37,245 nt of DNA. Source: Allomuricauda sp. (lineage in GTDB: Bacteria > Bacteroidota > Bacteroidia > Flavobacteriales > Flavobacteriaceae). A model generated the notes under the pieces. It was given only the letters and a program-made list of their open reading frames with translations. It did no database searches and was not told the origin of the DNA. The translations under genes were made by a program, and so were the position numbers. Positions 1 to 8,100 of the stretch are shown here, piece by piece. Each line of letters begins with the position of its first letter. The first letter of the stretch is position 1. The stretch is taken from assembly GCA_017795045.1 (NCBI GenBank), contig CP051244.1:1071919-1109163 (forward strand). Reading direction: 5' to 3'.

Positions 1-2
1 CC

Positions 3-239
3 ATTCTATTGGGCATAGTGCTTTTTTTGGAGATGGTTTCCGGTATCTTGGCCGCAGTGGCTATTTTTCAATTTATATTTGAGGGTGAAAGCTCCATTGG
101 GTTCCATGCCGCGTCAGTTTCATCCATTACATTGTTACTCTTACTTTTTGGGCAGCGAATGGCCAAAGACTACGAAGGTGCCAAAACCATTGTGGTGTAT
201 TTAATTCCCACCGTTTTTTTAGTTTACCTGCTGCAATAA
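3..239 (+). CDS. Small membrane protein, DoxX-like (C-terminal part; 5' end outside window)
   Basis: The reading frame is open to the left edge of the window and stops at TAA 237-239, so only the last 78 or so residues are seen. A TTG at 9 is the first possible start inside the window, but the frame continues upstream and the gene is most likely cut by the edge. The visible part has about three hydrophobic helices with a short charged segment (FGQRMAKDYEGA) between the last two. This layout resembles the C-terminal half of small four-helix DoxX-type membrane proteins common in flavobacteria, but I base that on overall look and not on a diagnostic motif. The role of such proteins is poorly defined. 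It lies 33 bp upstream of the next gene on the same strand and could share its transcript. Confidence 0.5.
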   Translation: MLLGIVLFLEMVSGILAAVAIFQFIFEGESSIGFHAASVSSITLLLLLFGQRMAKDYEGAKTIVVYLIPTVFLVYLLQ

Positions 240-272
240 ATAATTTGTTTCAATCAATCTCTTTTTTAAAAC

Positions 273-1073
273 ATGAAGTTTAGAATACCCTTTTGCTTGA
301 TCGTTCTTTTGGTTTGCTCTTCGATTTTTGGGCAAAAGAATACAGAACAGAGCCCTGTAGTGCGCGTGCTCACTTTCAACATTCTCCATGGAGCAACCAC
401 CAAAGGCGATTTTAACTTGGATGTCCTCGCCAAGGTCATACAAGATACCAACCCTGATTTTGTCGCCCTACAGGAAGTGGACTTTAAAACCAATAGGGCC
501 AAAAAATATGATTTGGTGACCGAATTGGGCTGGCGCTCTAAGCTCGTTCCCTTGTTTGGCAAGGCCATGCTCTATGATGGTGGGGAGTATGGCGAAGGTG
601 TTTTATCCAAATACTCTTTTTTGAGTACCCGAAATATTGCTTTACCACATAGTCCAAAAAATGAACCTAGGGCCGCTTTGGAAGTGGTCGCTACACTTCC
701 CTCTGGAGATACCGTGGCCTTTGTAGGGACCCATTTGGACCATTTGAAAGATGCCACTGACCGGATTGCCCAAGTAAAACGGATCAACACTGTATTTTCC
801 AAAAACCGTTATCCCACCATTTTGGCCGGCGATCTTAATGATGTTCCTGGAAGTGTCCCCATTTCTGTCTTGGAAGAAGTTTGGGCCGCTTCATACGACT
901 CAAATAACATTGCTTTCACCTACCCTTCCGACAAACCTGAAAAAAAGATTGATTATGTGATGTTCTTCCCCAAGAACAGATGGAGGGTCATTGAAACCAA
1001 AGTCATTCAGGATACGATCGCATCGGACCATTGTGCTTATTTGGTTACACTTGAATTGCTTGGAGACAAATAA
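273..1073 (+). CDS. Secreted endonuclease/exonuclease/phosphatase (EEP) family hydrolase
   Basis: This 266-residue protein has a Sec signal peptide (about residues 1-21, hydrophobic core then FGQ), so it acts outside the cytoplasm. The EEP catalytic set is complete: LTFNILHG with Asn36, ALQEVD with Glu68, GTHLDH near 152-157, AGDLND near 184-189 and SDH near 251-253. The fold uses a divalent metal to hydrolyse phosphodiester or phosphomonoester bonds. Substrates in the family range from DNA to phosphoinositides and sphingomyelin and cannot be chosen from the sequence. The compact length with no extra domain is typical of secreted Bacteroidota members. It is followed by a strong bidirectional terminator, so the transcript ends here. 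ATG at 273 gives a proper signal peptide, which supports that start. Confidence 0.88.
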   Translation: MKFRIPFCLIVLLVCSSIFGQKNTEQSPVVRVLTFNILHGATTKGDFNLDVLAKVIQDTNPDFVALQEVDFKTNRAKKYDLVTELGWRSKLVPLFGKAMLYDGGEYGEGVLSKYSFLSTRNIALPHSPKNEPRAALEVVATLPSGDTVAFVGTHLDHLKDATDRIAQVKRINTVFSKNRYPTILAGDLNDVPGSVPISVLEEVWAASYDSNNIAFTYPSDKPEKKIDYVMFFPKNRWRVIETKVIQDTIASDHCAYLVTLELLGDK

Positions 1074-1127
1074 CAAATCAGAACCGCCACGATATTGATT
1101 TGATCTGCTTTTTAAAAAATTTAAACA

Positions 1128-1157
1128 AAAAAGGCCCATTTAAAAATGGGCCTTTTT
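1128..1157. terminator. Bidirectional intrinsic terminator between convergent genes
   Basis: A 13-bp stem (A-rich, then GGCCCATT paired with AATGGGCC, then T-rich) closes a 4-base loop at 1141-1144. It has an A-run on the left and a T-run on the right, so it works on both strands. It sits between the end of the plus-strand hydrolase gene (1073) and the end of the minus-strand ompH-like gene (1177). Confidence 0.9.
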
Positions 1158-1176
1158 ACATTCTTGGGACGAGCTA

Positions 1177-1683
1177 TTATTTCTTGTACTTATCGTTAAG
1201 TATTTTCAGCACGGTCTCTGTAAGGTCATTGGCGTCTTCCCCATACAATACGGCACCGCCGTCTCCACCACCCAAGATATAGGTGTATCCGTTGGCCTTA
1301 CCATAATCCTTGATCTCTTTTTTCACCTTTTTCACCAAAGAGTCCATTTCTGCCTGGCTGGTCAACTGCAATTGTTGCTCCTCTTGTTGCAACTGCTGCC
1401 CTACGAACTGACCACGCTGTTGCAACTGGCCATATTCTTCCTGGGCATTTTTCTGTGACATTTTTTGCGCCTTGGTCTGGAATGCCTGTAGCTCCAATTG
1501 AAAAGATTGTGAAATACTGTCCCTTTTTTTGGTCATGGCATCCGCCTTGGTCTTGAACCGGGCTTCCACATCAATTTTTTCTTGATAGCCATCCATCAAC
1601 TTCACGCTGTCCACATAACCAATCTTGTTTTGTTGACAGGCCATGGTGGTCATTACCACGGCAAGCATTATAATTTTTTTCAT
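1177..1683 (-). CDS. OmpH/Skp-family periplasmic chaperone-like lipoprotein
   Basis: This is a 168-residue protein with a lipoprotein signal (hydrophobic residues 4-15, then TMAC with Cys16 as the lipidated residue). After a short IGYVDSVKLM segment typical of the OmpH/Skp start, residues about 35-125 are a long, highly charged, Gln-rich helix expected to form the coiled-coil tentacle. The end (NGYTYILGGGDGGAVLYGEDANDLTETVLKILN) is the standard C-terminal strand and helix of the family. Skp-type proteins hold unfolded outer-membrane proteins in the periplasm. A lipid-anchored version is common in Bacteroidota, where several paralogues usually exist, so the exact client set is unknown. It appears to be a single-gene unit with its own promoter just upstream and the shared terminator downstream. 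Confidence 0.87.
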   Translation of the reverse strand: MKKIIMLAVVMTTMACQQNKIGYVDSVKLMDGYQEKIDVEARFKTKADAMTKKRDSISQSFQLELQAFQTKAQKMSQKNAQEEYGQLQQRGQFVGQQLQQEEQQLQLTSQAEMDSLVKKVKKEIKDYGKANGYTYILGGGDGGAVLYGEDANDLTETVLKILNDKYKK

Positions 1684-1704
1684 GTTTCACTTTTTAATGA
1701 TGCG

Positions 1705-1712
1705 CAAAAATA
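1705..1712 (-). promoter_or_regulatory. Candidate -7 box for the ompH-like gene
   Basis: On the minus strand the sequence TATTTTTG fits the Bacteroidota -7 consensus TAnnTTTG exactly and lies 21 bp upstream of the ATG at 1683. A convincing -33 TTTG is not seen at the usual distance, so this is a partial match only. Confidence 0.4.
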
Positions 1713-1876
1713 GAAAAGCTTTTGGAATGCTGGCCATTATCTTTTTGTGAACCAAAACTCTCAAAACCATTGCTATAAGAAATTTCTATACTATTTGCTC
1801 CATTGAATTGGATTAGTCTATTTTATTTGACCCGTAGAAATGGGGCTCTCTGCGCTTTTCATTAAGATTTTGAGGT

Positions 1877-1899
1877 GTATTGCCCGTGGGGTGCAATAC
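1877..1899 (-). other. Hairpin downstream of the methyltransferase gene (possible weak terminator)
   Basis: GTATTGC (1877-1883) pairs with GCAATAC (1893-1899) across a 9-base loop, 25 bp past the methyltransferase stop codon at 1924. There is no clean T-run after the stem on the minus strand, so termination would be weak or factor-dependent. The rest of the 1684-1923 gap holds only the ompH promoter and an imperfect inverted repeat (TATAAGAAATTTCTATA near 1774-1790). Confidence 0.3.
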
Positions 1900-1923
1900 G
1901 AATGGGAGAGGCTACGAAAATGC

Positions 1924-2760
1924 CTAATTGGCTCTTTTGATGATATAAATGATCGATGAATACTCTTTATTGAAACACGCCCTTATGTTTGACCATAATC
2001 CCACAAAAAAAGCACTCATCAAGTACAATGGGTTGCCTTTATATTTTTCGGAAAGCAAAGAGACATAAAACGCATCAAACCACATGGGCTTGGTTTTTAC
2101 AACTTTCATATCATGCTTTTGGAAAAGTGTACTGATCGACTTTCTTGAAAAATGCCATAGGTGTCTTGGCACATCATATCCCGCCCAAAAAGATTTGTAA
2201 TGCTTGGCATCAAAAGAATTGTAGTTGGGAACTGCTATGATCAAAGTTCCGTTCTCTTCCAAAAGGGAAACCATCCGCTCAATCTGCTTGTCTAAATCCG
2301 GGAGGTGTTCCAATACATGCCATAAGGTTATCACATTAAACCGCTGCCCGTTCAAGGCATCTAGATCTGCATGCAACTGAACCCCTTTCTTAATCGCATT
2401 GGTCCGGGCAACCTCGCTGGGCTCTACTCCTTCTACCACAAAACCCTGAGATTTGGCCATTGCCAAAAAATCTCCTGTCCCAGCACCAATATCCAGTATT
2501 TTTTTTGCTTTATTTGTTTGATTATCAATAAGTTGAACCTTATTCTTTAGGTTTACTCGCTTTACTTTTTGATAAATCTTGTCTGTGAACGATTTTTTTG
2601 CGTCAGTATGGGAAATATAATCCTCACTTTCATAATAGCGGGCAAGGTTTTCGGGTACCGGTCTCGTAACTAACATATCAAATTCTGCATCCTTATGCAG
2701 TTCGAAAGATTCTCCGGAAACAGAAAAATCCTTAGTCTTTAAAAACAACTTCATGGCCAT
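1924..2760 (-). CDS. Class I SAM-dependent methyltransferase
   Basis: This 278-residue cytoplasmic protein has the Rossmann-type SAM site: motif I ILDIGAGTGDF at 88-98, the acidic loop VEGVEPS at 109-115 and WHVLEHL at 147-153 (motif II region). The DVPRHLWHFS block at 196-205 is typical of the UbiG-like/Methyltransf_23 branch often found with polysaccharide or quinone genes. The first 75 residues carry no recognised domain; they lack the paired cysteines of related zinc-binding N-termini. A C-terminal hydrophobic stretch (about 240-262) may contact the membrane. The substrate is unknown. It follows mnmG on the same strand after 126 bp that contain a parS site. ATG codons at 2760 and 2754 are both possible starts. 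Confidence 0.82.
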   Translation of the reverse strand: MAMKLFLKTKDFSVSGESFELHKDAEFDMLVTRPVPENLARYYESEDYISHTDAKKSFTDKIYQKVKRVNLKNKVQLIDNQTNKAKKILDIGAGTGDFLAMAKSQGFVVEGVEPSEVARTNAIKKGVQLHADLDALNGQRFNVITLWHVLEHLPDLDKQIERMVSLLEENGTLIIAVPNYNSFDAKHYKSFWAGYDVPRHLWHFSRKSISTLFQKHDMKVVKTKPMWFDAFYVSLLSEKYKGNPLYLMSAFFVGLWSNIRACFNKEYSSIIYIIKRAN

Positions 2761-2862
2761 TTTAGAAAATAGTATCGGTGTTCTGAAATAAAAAAAAGCA
2801 ACCGTCTTTCATCATTGGATTACATTTGAATTGAAGTTTTCCAGGAAAGCATTCTTGACATT

Positions 2863-2878
2863 TGTTCCACGTGGAACA
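2863..2878. promoter_or_regulatory. parS: parS site 1 (ParB-binding palindrome)
   Basis: The sequence TGTTCCACGTGGAACA is a perfect 16-bp palindrome and fits the bacterial parS consensus TGTTNCACGTGNAACA bound by ParB/Spo0J. It starts 8 bp past the mnmG stop codon, in the gap before the methyltransferase gene. An identical copy lies exactly 1,900 bp away at the other end of mnmG, sharing 18 bases in all. parS sites load ParB and SMC for chromosome segregation and normally cluster around the replication origin. That use here is inferred from the sequence match; parA and parB are not in the window. Confidence 0.85.
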
Positions 2879-2886
2879 TAAAATAT

Positions 2887-4755
2887 CTATCGTCCAAGGT
2901 AGACCAATAGCACACTAATGTCAGCAGGAGAGACACCGCTGATCCTAGATGCTTGAGATATGGTAACGGGACGTATGGCTTCCATTTTTTCCCTTGCCTC
3001 GAAAGAAAGTGATTTTAACTTTGAATAGTCAAAATCATCCGGAATTCTCACATTTTCCAGTCTATGCAATTTATCAGCATTGTTTTTCTCCTTTTCAATA
3101 TACCCGGAATATTTTACCTCAATTTCCGCCTGCTCCAGCACCTCTGAATTGAGTTCGTGCTCTTCTACAAAAGTCGAAACAGAATCCAGCTGAAGCATAT
3201 GATCCATCGTGACCTTAGGTCTGGAGAACACTTTAAAAAGTTTATCGGACTGCTTTACAACTGCCGAATCCAATGACTCCAAAATGGGGTTGATTTCTTC
3301 GGGAACAAAGCTGGTTTTCTTGAAAAACTTTATGAACTCTTTGGCCTTTCTTTGTTTTACATCCATTTTCTTCATCCGTTCCTCTTTGGCCAAACCAATA
3401 GCATAAGCCTTTGGGGTTAATCTAAGATCGGCATTATCTTGACGTAAAAGGGTCCTATACTCCGCTCTTGAAGTAAACATTCTGTACGGTTCCTCGGTTC
3501 CTTTAGTAATCAAATCATCAATTAAAACACCAATATATGCCTCGTCCCTTTTTAGAATAAAAGGTTCTTCTTCATTAATCTTTAGGTGTGCATTAATGCC
3601 CGCCATCAACCCTTGCGAAGCGGCTTCCTCATACCCTGTGGTTCCATTAATCTGGCCAGCAAAGTACAGATGGTTCACCAACTTGGTTTCGAGCGTATGT
3701 TTCAACTGTGTGGGAGGAAAATAGTCATACTCAATAGCATAGCCAGGCCTAAAAAATTTGACACCCTCAAAGCCCTTTACAGACCTCAAAGCTTTAAACT
3801 GAACATCCTCTGGCAATGATGTGGAAAAGCCATTTACATATACTTCTACCGTATTCCAGCCCTCTGGTTCAACAAAAATTTGATGGGCATCCTTATCGGC
3901 AAATCGGTTGATCTTATCTTCTATGGAAGGACAATACCGTGGTCCCAAACTTTGTATTCTACCATTGAACATAGGAGATCTATCAAAACCATCACGCAAC
4001 AAATCATGAACCAAGGCACTGGTATGTGTCATGTGACAATCCCTCTGGGTTTTCAAAACTAGTGTGTCTAAATATGAAAACTTCTCTGGCTTGTCATCCC
4101 CAGGTTGTGGTATCATCAGGTCATAATTCAATGAGCGACCATCAACCCTGGGAGGGGTTCCCGTTTTCATTCTACCGCTATCAAAACCTAAATCAACCAA
4201 CTGTTCAGTAATGCCTGTAGCTGCCTTTTCACCGGCCCTTCCTCCGCCAAACTGTTTTTCACCAATATGGATAAGGCCGTTCAAAAAGGTTCCATTGGTC
4301 AAAACCACTGCTCTACTCTTCACGTCAATTCCCAAAGAGGTACGCACCCCAACAACATTGCCATCTTCAATAAGTAACCCAGAAACCATCTCCTGATAGA
4401 AATCCACATTCGGGGTTGCCTCCAAAGCCAGGCGCCATTCCTCTGCAAAACGCATTCTGTCATTCTGCGCCCTTGGACTCCACATGGCAGGTCCTTTAGA
4501 CTTGTTGAGCATCTTAAATTGAATGGCAGATTTATCTGTAATAATTCCACTATAGCCACCAAGCGCATCTATCTCTCGTACAATCTGCCCCTTGGCAATA
4601 CCACCCATTGCAGGATTACAGGACATTTGCCCAATGGTCTGCAAGTTCATGGTAACCAATAAGGTTTTAGAGCCCATATTGGCAGCCGCGGCCGCGGCTT
4701 CTGCTCCAGCATGGCCTCCCCCTACTACTATAACGTCGTATTCTTTATCGAACAT
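2887..4755 (-). CDS. mnmG: tRNA uridine-5-carboxymethylaminomethyl modification enzyme MnmG (GidA)
   Basis: This 622-residue protein has the full length and motif order of MnmG. The FAD-binding dinucleotide motif is DVIVVGGGHAGAEAA at 7-21, followed by MSCNPAMGGIAKG at 44-56, KTGTPPRVDGRSL near 197-209 and TSRAEYRTLLRQDNADLRL in the second half. The C-terminal helical domain ends in SRISGVSPADISVLLVYL, the part that binds MnmE. With MnmE it adds the carboxymethylaminomethyl group to U34 of several tRNAs, using FAD, methylene-tetrahydrofolate and glycine. The start is 3 bp after the ybeY stop, so it is translated from a ybeY-mnmG transcript. The gene is flanked on both sides by identical parS sites. 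gidA genes lie near oriC in many bacteria, which agrees with an origin-proximal position. Confidence 0.98.
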   Translation of the reverse strand: MFDKEYDVIVVGGGHAGAEAAAAAANMGSKTLLVTMNLQTIGQMSCNPAMGGIAKGQIVREIDALGGYSGIITDKSAIQFKMLNKSKGPAMWSPRAQNDRMRFAEEWRLALEATPNVDFYQEMVSGLLIEDGNVVGVRTSLGIDVKSRAVVLTNGTFLNGLIHIGEKQFGGGRAGEKAATGITEQLVDLGFDSGRMKTGTPPRVDGRSLNYDLMIPQPGDDKPEKFSYLDTLVLKTQRDCHMTHTSALVHDLLRDGFDRSPMFNGRIQSLGPRYCPSIEDKINRFADKDAHQIFVEPEGWNTVEVYVNGFSTSLPEDVQFKALRSVKGFEGVKFFRPGYAIEYDYFPPTQLKHTLETKLVNHLYFAGQINGTTGYEEAASQGLMAGINAHLKINEEEPFILKRDEAYIGVLIDDLITKGTEEPYRMFTSRAEYRTLLRQDNADLRLTPKAYAIGLAKEERMKKMDVKQRKAKEFIKFFKKTSFVPEEINPILESLDSAVVKQSDKLFKVFSRPKVTMDHMLQLDSVSTFVEEHELNSEVLEQAEIEVKYSGYIEKEKNNADKLHRLENVRIPDDFDYSKLKSLSFEAREKMEAIRPVTISQASRISGVSPADISVLLVYLGR

Positions 4756-4758
4756 AAT

Positions 4759-5178
4759 CTATTGTTCCACGTGGAACATTCTTATTTTTTCATCTTCTTT
4801 ACTCCTCATGATTTCCGCCTCTTTATCTGTTTTGTCTCCGTATCCTACAAGATGTAAAACTCCATGAGACATTACTCTTACTATTTCATCCTGCAAAGGG
4901 ACGCCGAAGGTTACGGCGTTTTCCTTTACCCTGTCCACGGATATAAAAATATCGCCAGAGACAACAACCCCTTCCGTATAATCAAAAGTGATAATGTCTG
5001 TCAGCGTATCATGCTTCAAGTATTCATTATTGAGTTCAAGTAGATACTCGTCCGAACAGAAAATATAATCTATCTGACCTACTTTAAAGCCTTCAGAATC
5101 CAAAATTCTAGTAACCCAATCGGAATACTTGGGCTCATGCTCCAATTGAAAATCCAATTCAAAGTGAAACTCAATCAT
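4759..5178 (-). CDS. ybeY: Endoribonuclease/rRNA maturation factor YbeY
   Basis: This 139-residue protein belongs to the UPF0054 metalloprotein family. It acts in 16S rRNA 3'-end maturation and ribosome quality control. The zinc motif region reads HGVLHLVGYGDK: His105 and His109 are present, but the third ligand position (His in the E. coli HGxLHLxGYDH motif) is Asp115. Replacement by a GYxDK form is, to my knowledge, common in Bacteroidota YbeY. Upstream, the family block TLTDIITFDY (58-67) and the GDIFIS strand (75-80) are intact. Its start overlaps the end of the DUF4175 gene by 8 bp and it ends 3 bp before mnmG, so the three are co-transcribed. Its last codons (MFHVEQ, stop) are written by the second parS site. 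Confidence 0.95.
   Translation of the reverse strand: MIEFHFELDFQLEHEPKYSDWVTRILDSEGFKVGQIDYIFCSDEYLLELNNEYLKHDTLTDIITFDYTEGVVVSGDIFISVDRVKENAVTFGVPLQDEIVRVMSHGVLHLVGYGDKTDKEAEIMRSKEDEKIRMFHVEQ
4763..4778. promoter_or_regulatory. parS: parS site 2, embedded in the 3' end of ybeY
   Basis: This is a second perfect copy of TGTTCCACGTGGAACA. On the minus strand it encodes Phe-His-Val-Glu-Gln, the C-terminal residues of YbeY, so one sequence serves both as protein-coding tail and as a probable ParB site. It lies 8 bp before the mnmG ATG. Its centre is exactly 1,900 bp from the centre of site 1. Confidence 0.85.
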
Positions 5179-8100
5179 TCTTGAAATACCTCTTTACGCG
5201 TTTCTTATAATTTTGGCGCAAAGGTAGTGCTTGCCTATTTAATATCTCAATATCACTTTGATTATCCCTTAGAAGTTCAGGTTTGGTAATAATGGGTGCT
5301 GCGTAGTCAATGCTATTGGTTTCGCTTTCGCGTTCCTTCTTCTCCCCTTGTTCCATAGCGGCACTCTCCAACTTTAACAATTGATGCTCTATGGCATTCG
5401 CCTTACTGACTGTACGCTCAGTAATTCCATTTTCCAACAAGTCGTTCTCAAAATCCTCCATTTGCTGCAACAACTTCTTGGCCAAATTTCTATCAGAAGC
5501 ATTCAGCATATCCTCAAGCTGCTTCTCCAGCATTTGACGCAACATTTGTTGCTCTTTGTATATCTCATATACCTCATTCAGCCCTATTTCATTCTCTCCA
5601 TTGCCAGCATTTCCACCTTCGTTTTGCTCGCCCTCTCCTTGTTGCTTTCCTTTATCTCCATCAGCTGGACCATTATCCTGTTGCCCATTGCTCCCTTTTT
5701 GCTCTCCTTTCTGACCAGATGGCTTCCCTTCTTGTCCAGAGCCATTCATTTTTTGCTGGATGTTCTGTTGTCCCTTAATGATGTCTGGCAATTGAAAATC
5801 CGACCCTTGTCCACTCCCCTGACCAGGACTCATGTTTTGTTGCATGTTGTCCAAAATGTTAGCCAAAAAATCGGCAAGCGCATTCGTGGCATTAATTACA
5901 TATTGTTGATAGGAAGCCCCTTGATACACCTGATTCTCGGCAATACTCTCCAATGACTTATCAATGTTATAATATACCTCGGTAATCTGCTCATTCACGA
6001 ACTCAGATAACTCCGCCCTGCGTAGTGACAATGCAAACAAGCTATCGTCAACATGTTCAAAAAGCCTTCTAAGATCCTTTTGGTCACGGACTGTTCTTGA
6101 AAACTGTGAAATGTCCACATCTGCATCTTCCATCTTGTCAAACAAGCTTTCCTGTTTAAAGGAAAAGGTAACCAAGTTATCCAATATCTGGCGTAACATC
6201 TCTGCGTCTTCCGTATCATTGGACCCACCGGCTGAAGCACTTTGTTGCATAGCCTGACTCATTTCCATCATCTTCTGAGCGGCTGATTTCTGTTTGCGTT
6301 TTGCTTTATCCTTGCCATCCTTCTCCTGCCCATCCGAACCCTCTTGCTTCATCTGCTCCAGTTCTTCCAAAGCTTCCTTTTGATCCCTGTCCACTTCCTC
6401 TTGTTGTTTTTTGGCAACCTCAAAATCCAAAGGTTTCTGCAACCCATCATTATCCTTTCTAAGTTCATCCAATTCATAAGAAATTTCATCAAACTGTTGG
6501 TTCAATTCCTTTTGCAAATCTTCTTCATTAGCTTCCGACGTAGCTTCCGACAACCTCTCTTGCTCTTTGGCTAATTCTTCAAGTTCATTGGCCAACTGAG
6601 ACATCTTCTCAGTCACGTAGTACCTTTTGGTAAGTTCCAAAATCTGCTCTAGGTTTCGAGCGTTTTTGGATTGATTCTTCCCTAGTTCTTCAAGCCTCTT
6701 CTGAAGCTCTTCCTTCTTCATTTTATCAGTAAGCTCATTCAGTTCTTTAAGTAGTTTTTCATTCTTTTTGGCCTCAAGCTCCTGCCGTTCCAATCGTTCT
6801 TGAAGCATTTTCTTCTGTTCATTGCTTTCCTCACTATTATCAACCCCTTCCTTCAATTCCTTATTGAATTTTTGCATTAGTTCTTCTTGCAACTGTTGCT
6901 TCTGCAAAAAATCCTTAATCTGACTCTTATCCTCAAAAGTCAATCCTCTTTCCTCTTTCTGTTCCTTATTCATTTTGGTAAGTACATCTTGTTGTTCTTT
7001 GTACTGCCGCAGGGATTGGTTCATTTTGGACAATGTTGAGTTTTGAGACTCTAACCCCTTCTTTTTCAGTTGTTTATCATCATAAAGAGAGGTGGTAAAC
7101 ACCTGGCTTTTAGTGATTTTACCCCCTCGTATACCATCATTGTCGACTACTTCAAAAAACATCTTATACTCCTTCCCCTTATCTAGTTGAAGTCCAGACG
7201 GAAAGGTATAGTAGAACTGATGCACATTGGTTATAGGGGACTGTAAGACAATTCTCTGTTCATTCTGAACATCATCCACCGGAAAACAAACCAGTCGGAT
7301 AGAGGCAATACCATAGTCATCAGCCGCTTGTCCGGTAAAAAAAGACTGGTTAGGGTTAAGCGAGTCCAAAACCTGATCCACCTTTACCGTTGGGTTTGCG
7401 TCCTTTACAACATCAACAGCATACGCTAGACGTTCAAAATCAGAAACATGGGAATTGGAAGTTCGAAGTTCGTATCGCAAATCATTAAAGGCCCGCAATG
7501 AATGTACAAACTCATTGACGTCCTTGGAAAAAGCATAGATACTATCTGATGTCTGCATGGAAATCCCATCAACATTTGCCCCAACAATCTTCCAGGACAA
7601 CTTGGTCCCCTCTGGCACCACAGCATTACCAGTGGCAGTGATTACCTCAGATCTACGATTTAAGTACCTGGGATAGTCCAACTGCATTTGAAAATCTACC
7701 AGCGCAGGCGTTCTATAACTTTTGATGTTATAACTCCTGGAACTCCAGCCATTGGCCGTTAGGTAAAAAGAACTTTCTTTAACAGGGGCTTCAAACCGAT
7801 ACGTATACACCCCACCTTGCTCTTGCAACAATAACTGTTCACCATTGACTACCAAATATACATCTCCAGGCTTGACACTACCCTCGGTAATTGCCTTGAT
7901 CACCAAGGGTTCATTGTCCAGCACTTCCAAAGTTTCATTCAATATCTTAAAAGTAAATGGTGCTGGGCGCTCATAGGCCAAATCATAATTCATGACCCTT
8001 GTATTGGAATTAAAAAAAGAGGCAATGTTTCCCGTTACCCAGATAAAGCCAAGTAACCCCAACGGAACTAAAACATATTTGGCATACCTATAACTTTCCC

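Noticed and set aside
5381..5956. 191-codon plus-strand frame inside the DUF4175 gene
   Set aside because: It is antisense to a Gln/Glu/Lys coiled-coil region, which automatically yields Leu/Ile-rich frames on the other strand; it has no family motif and no promoter.
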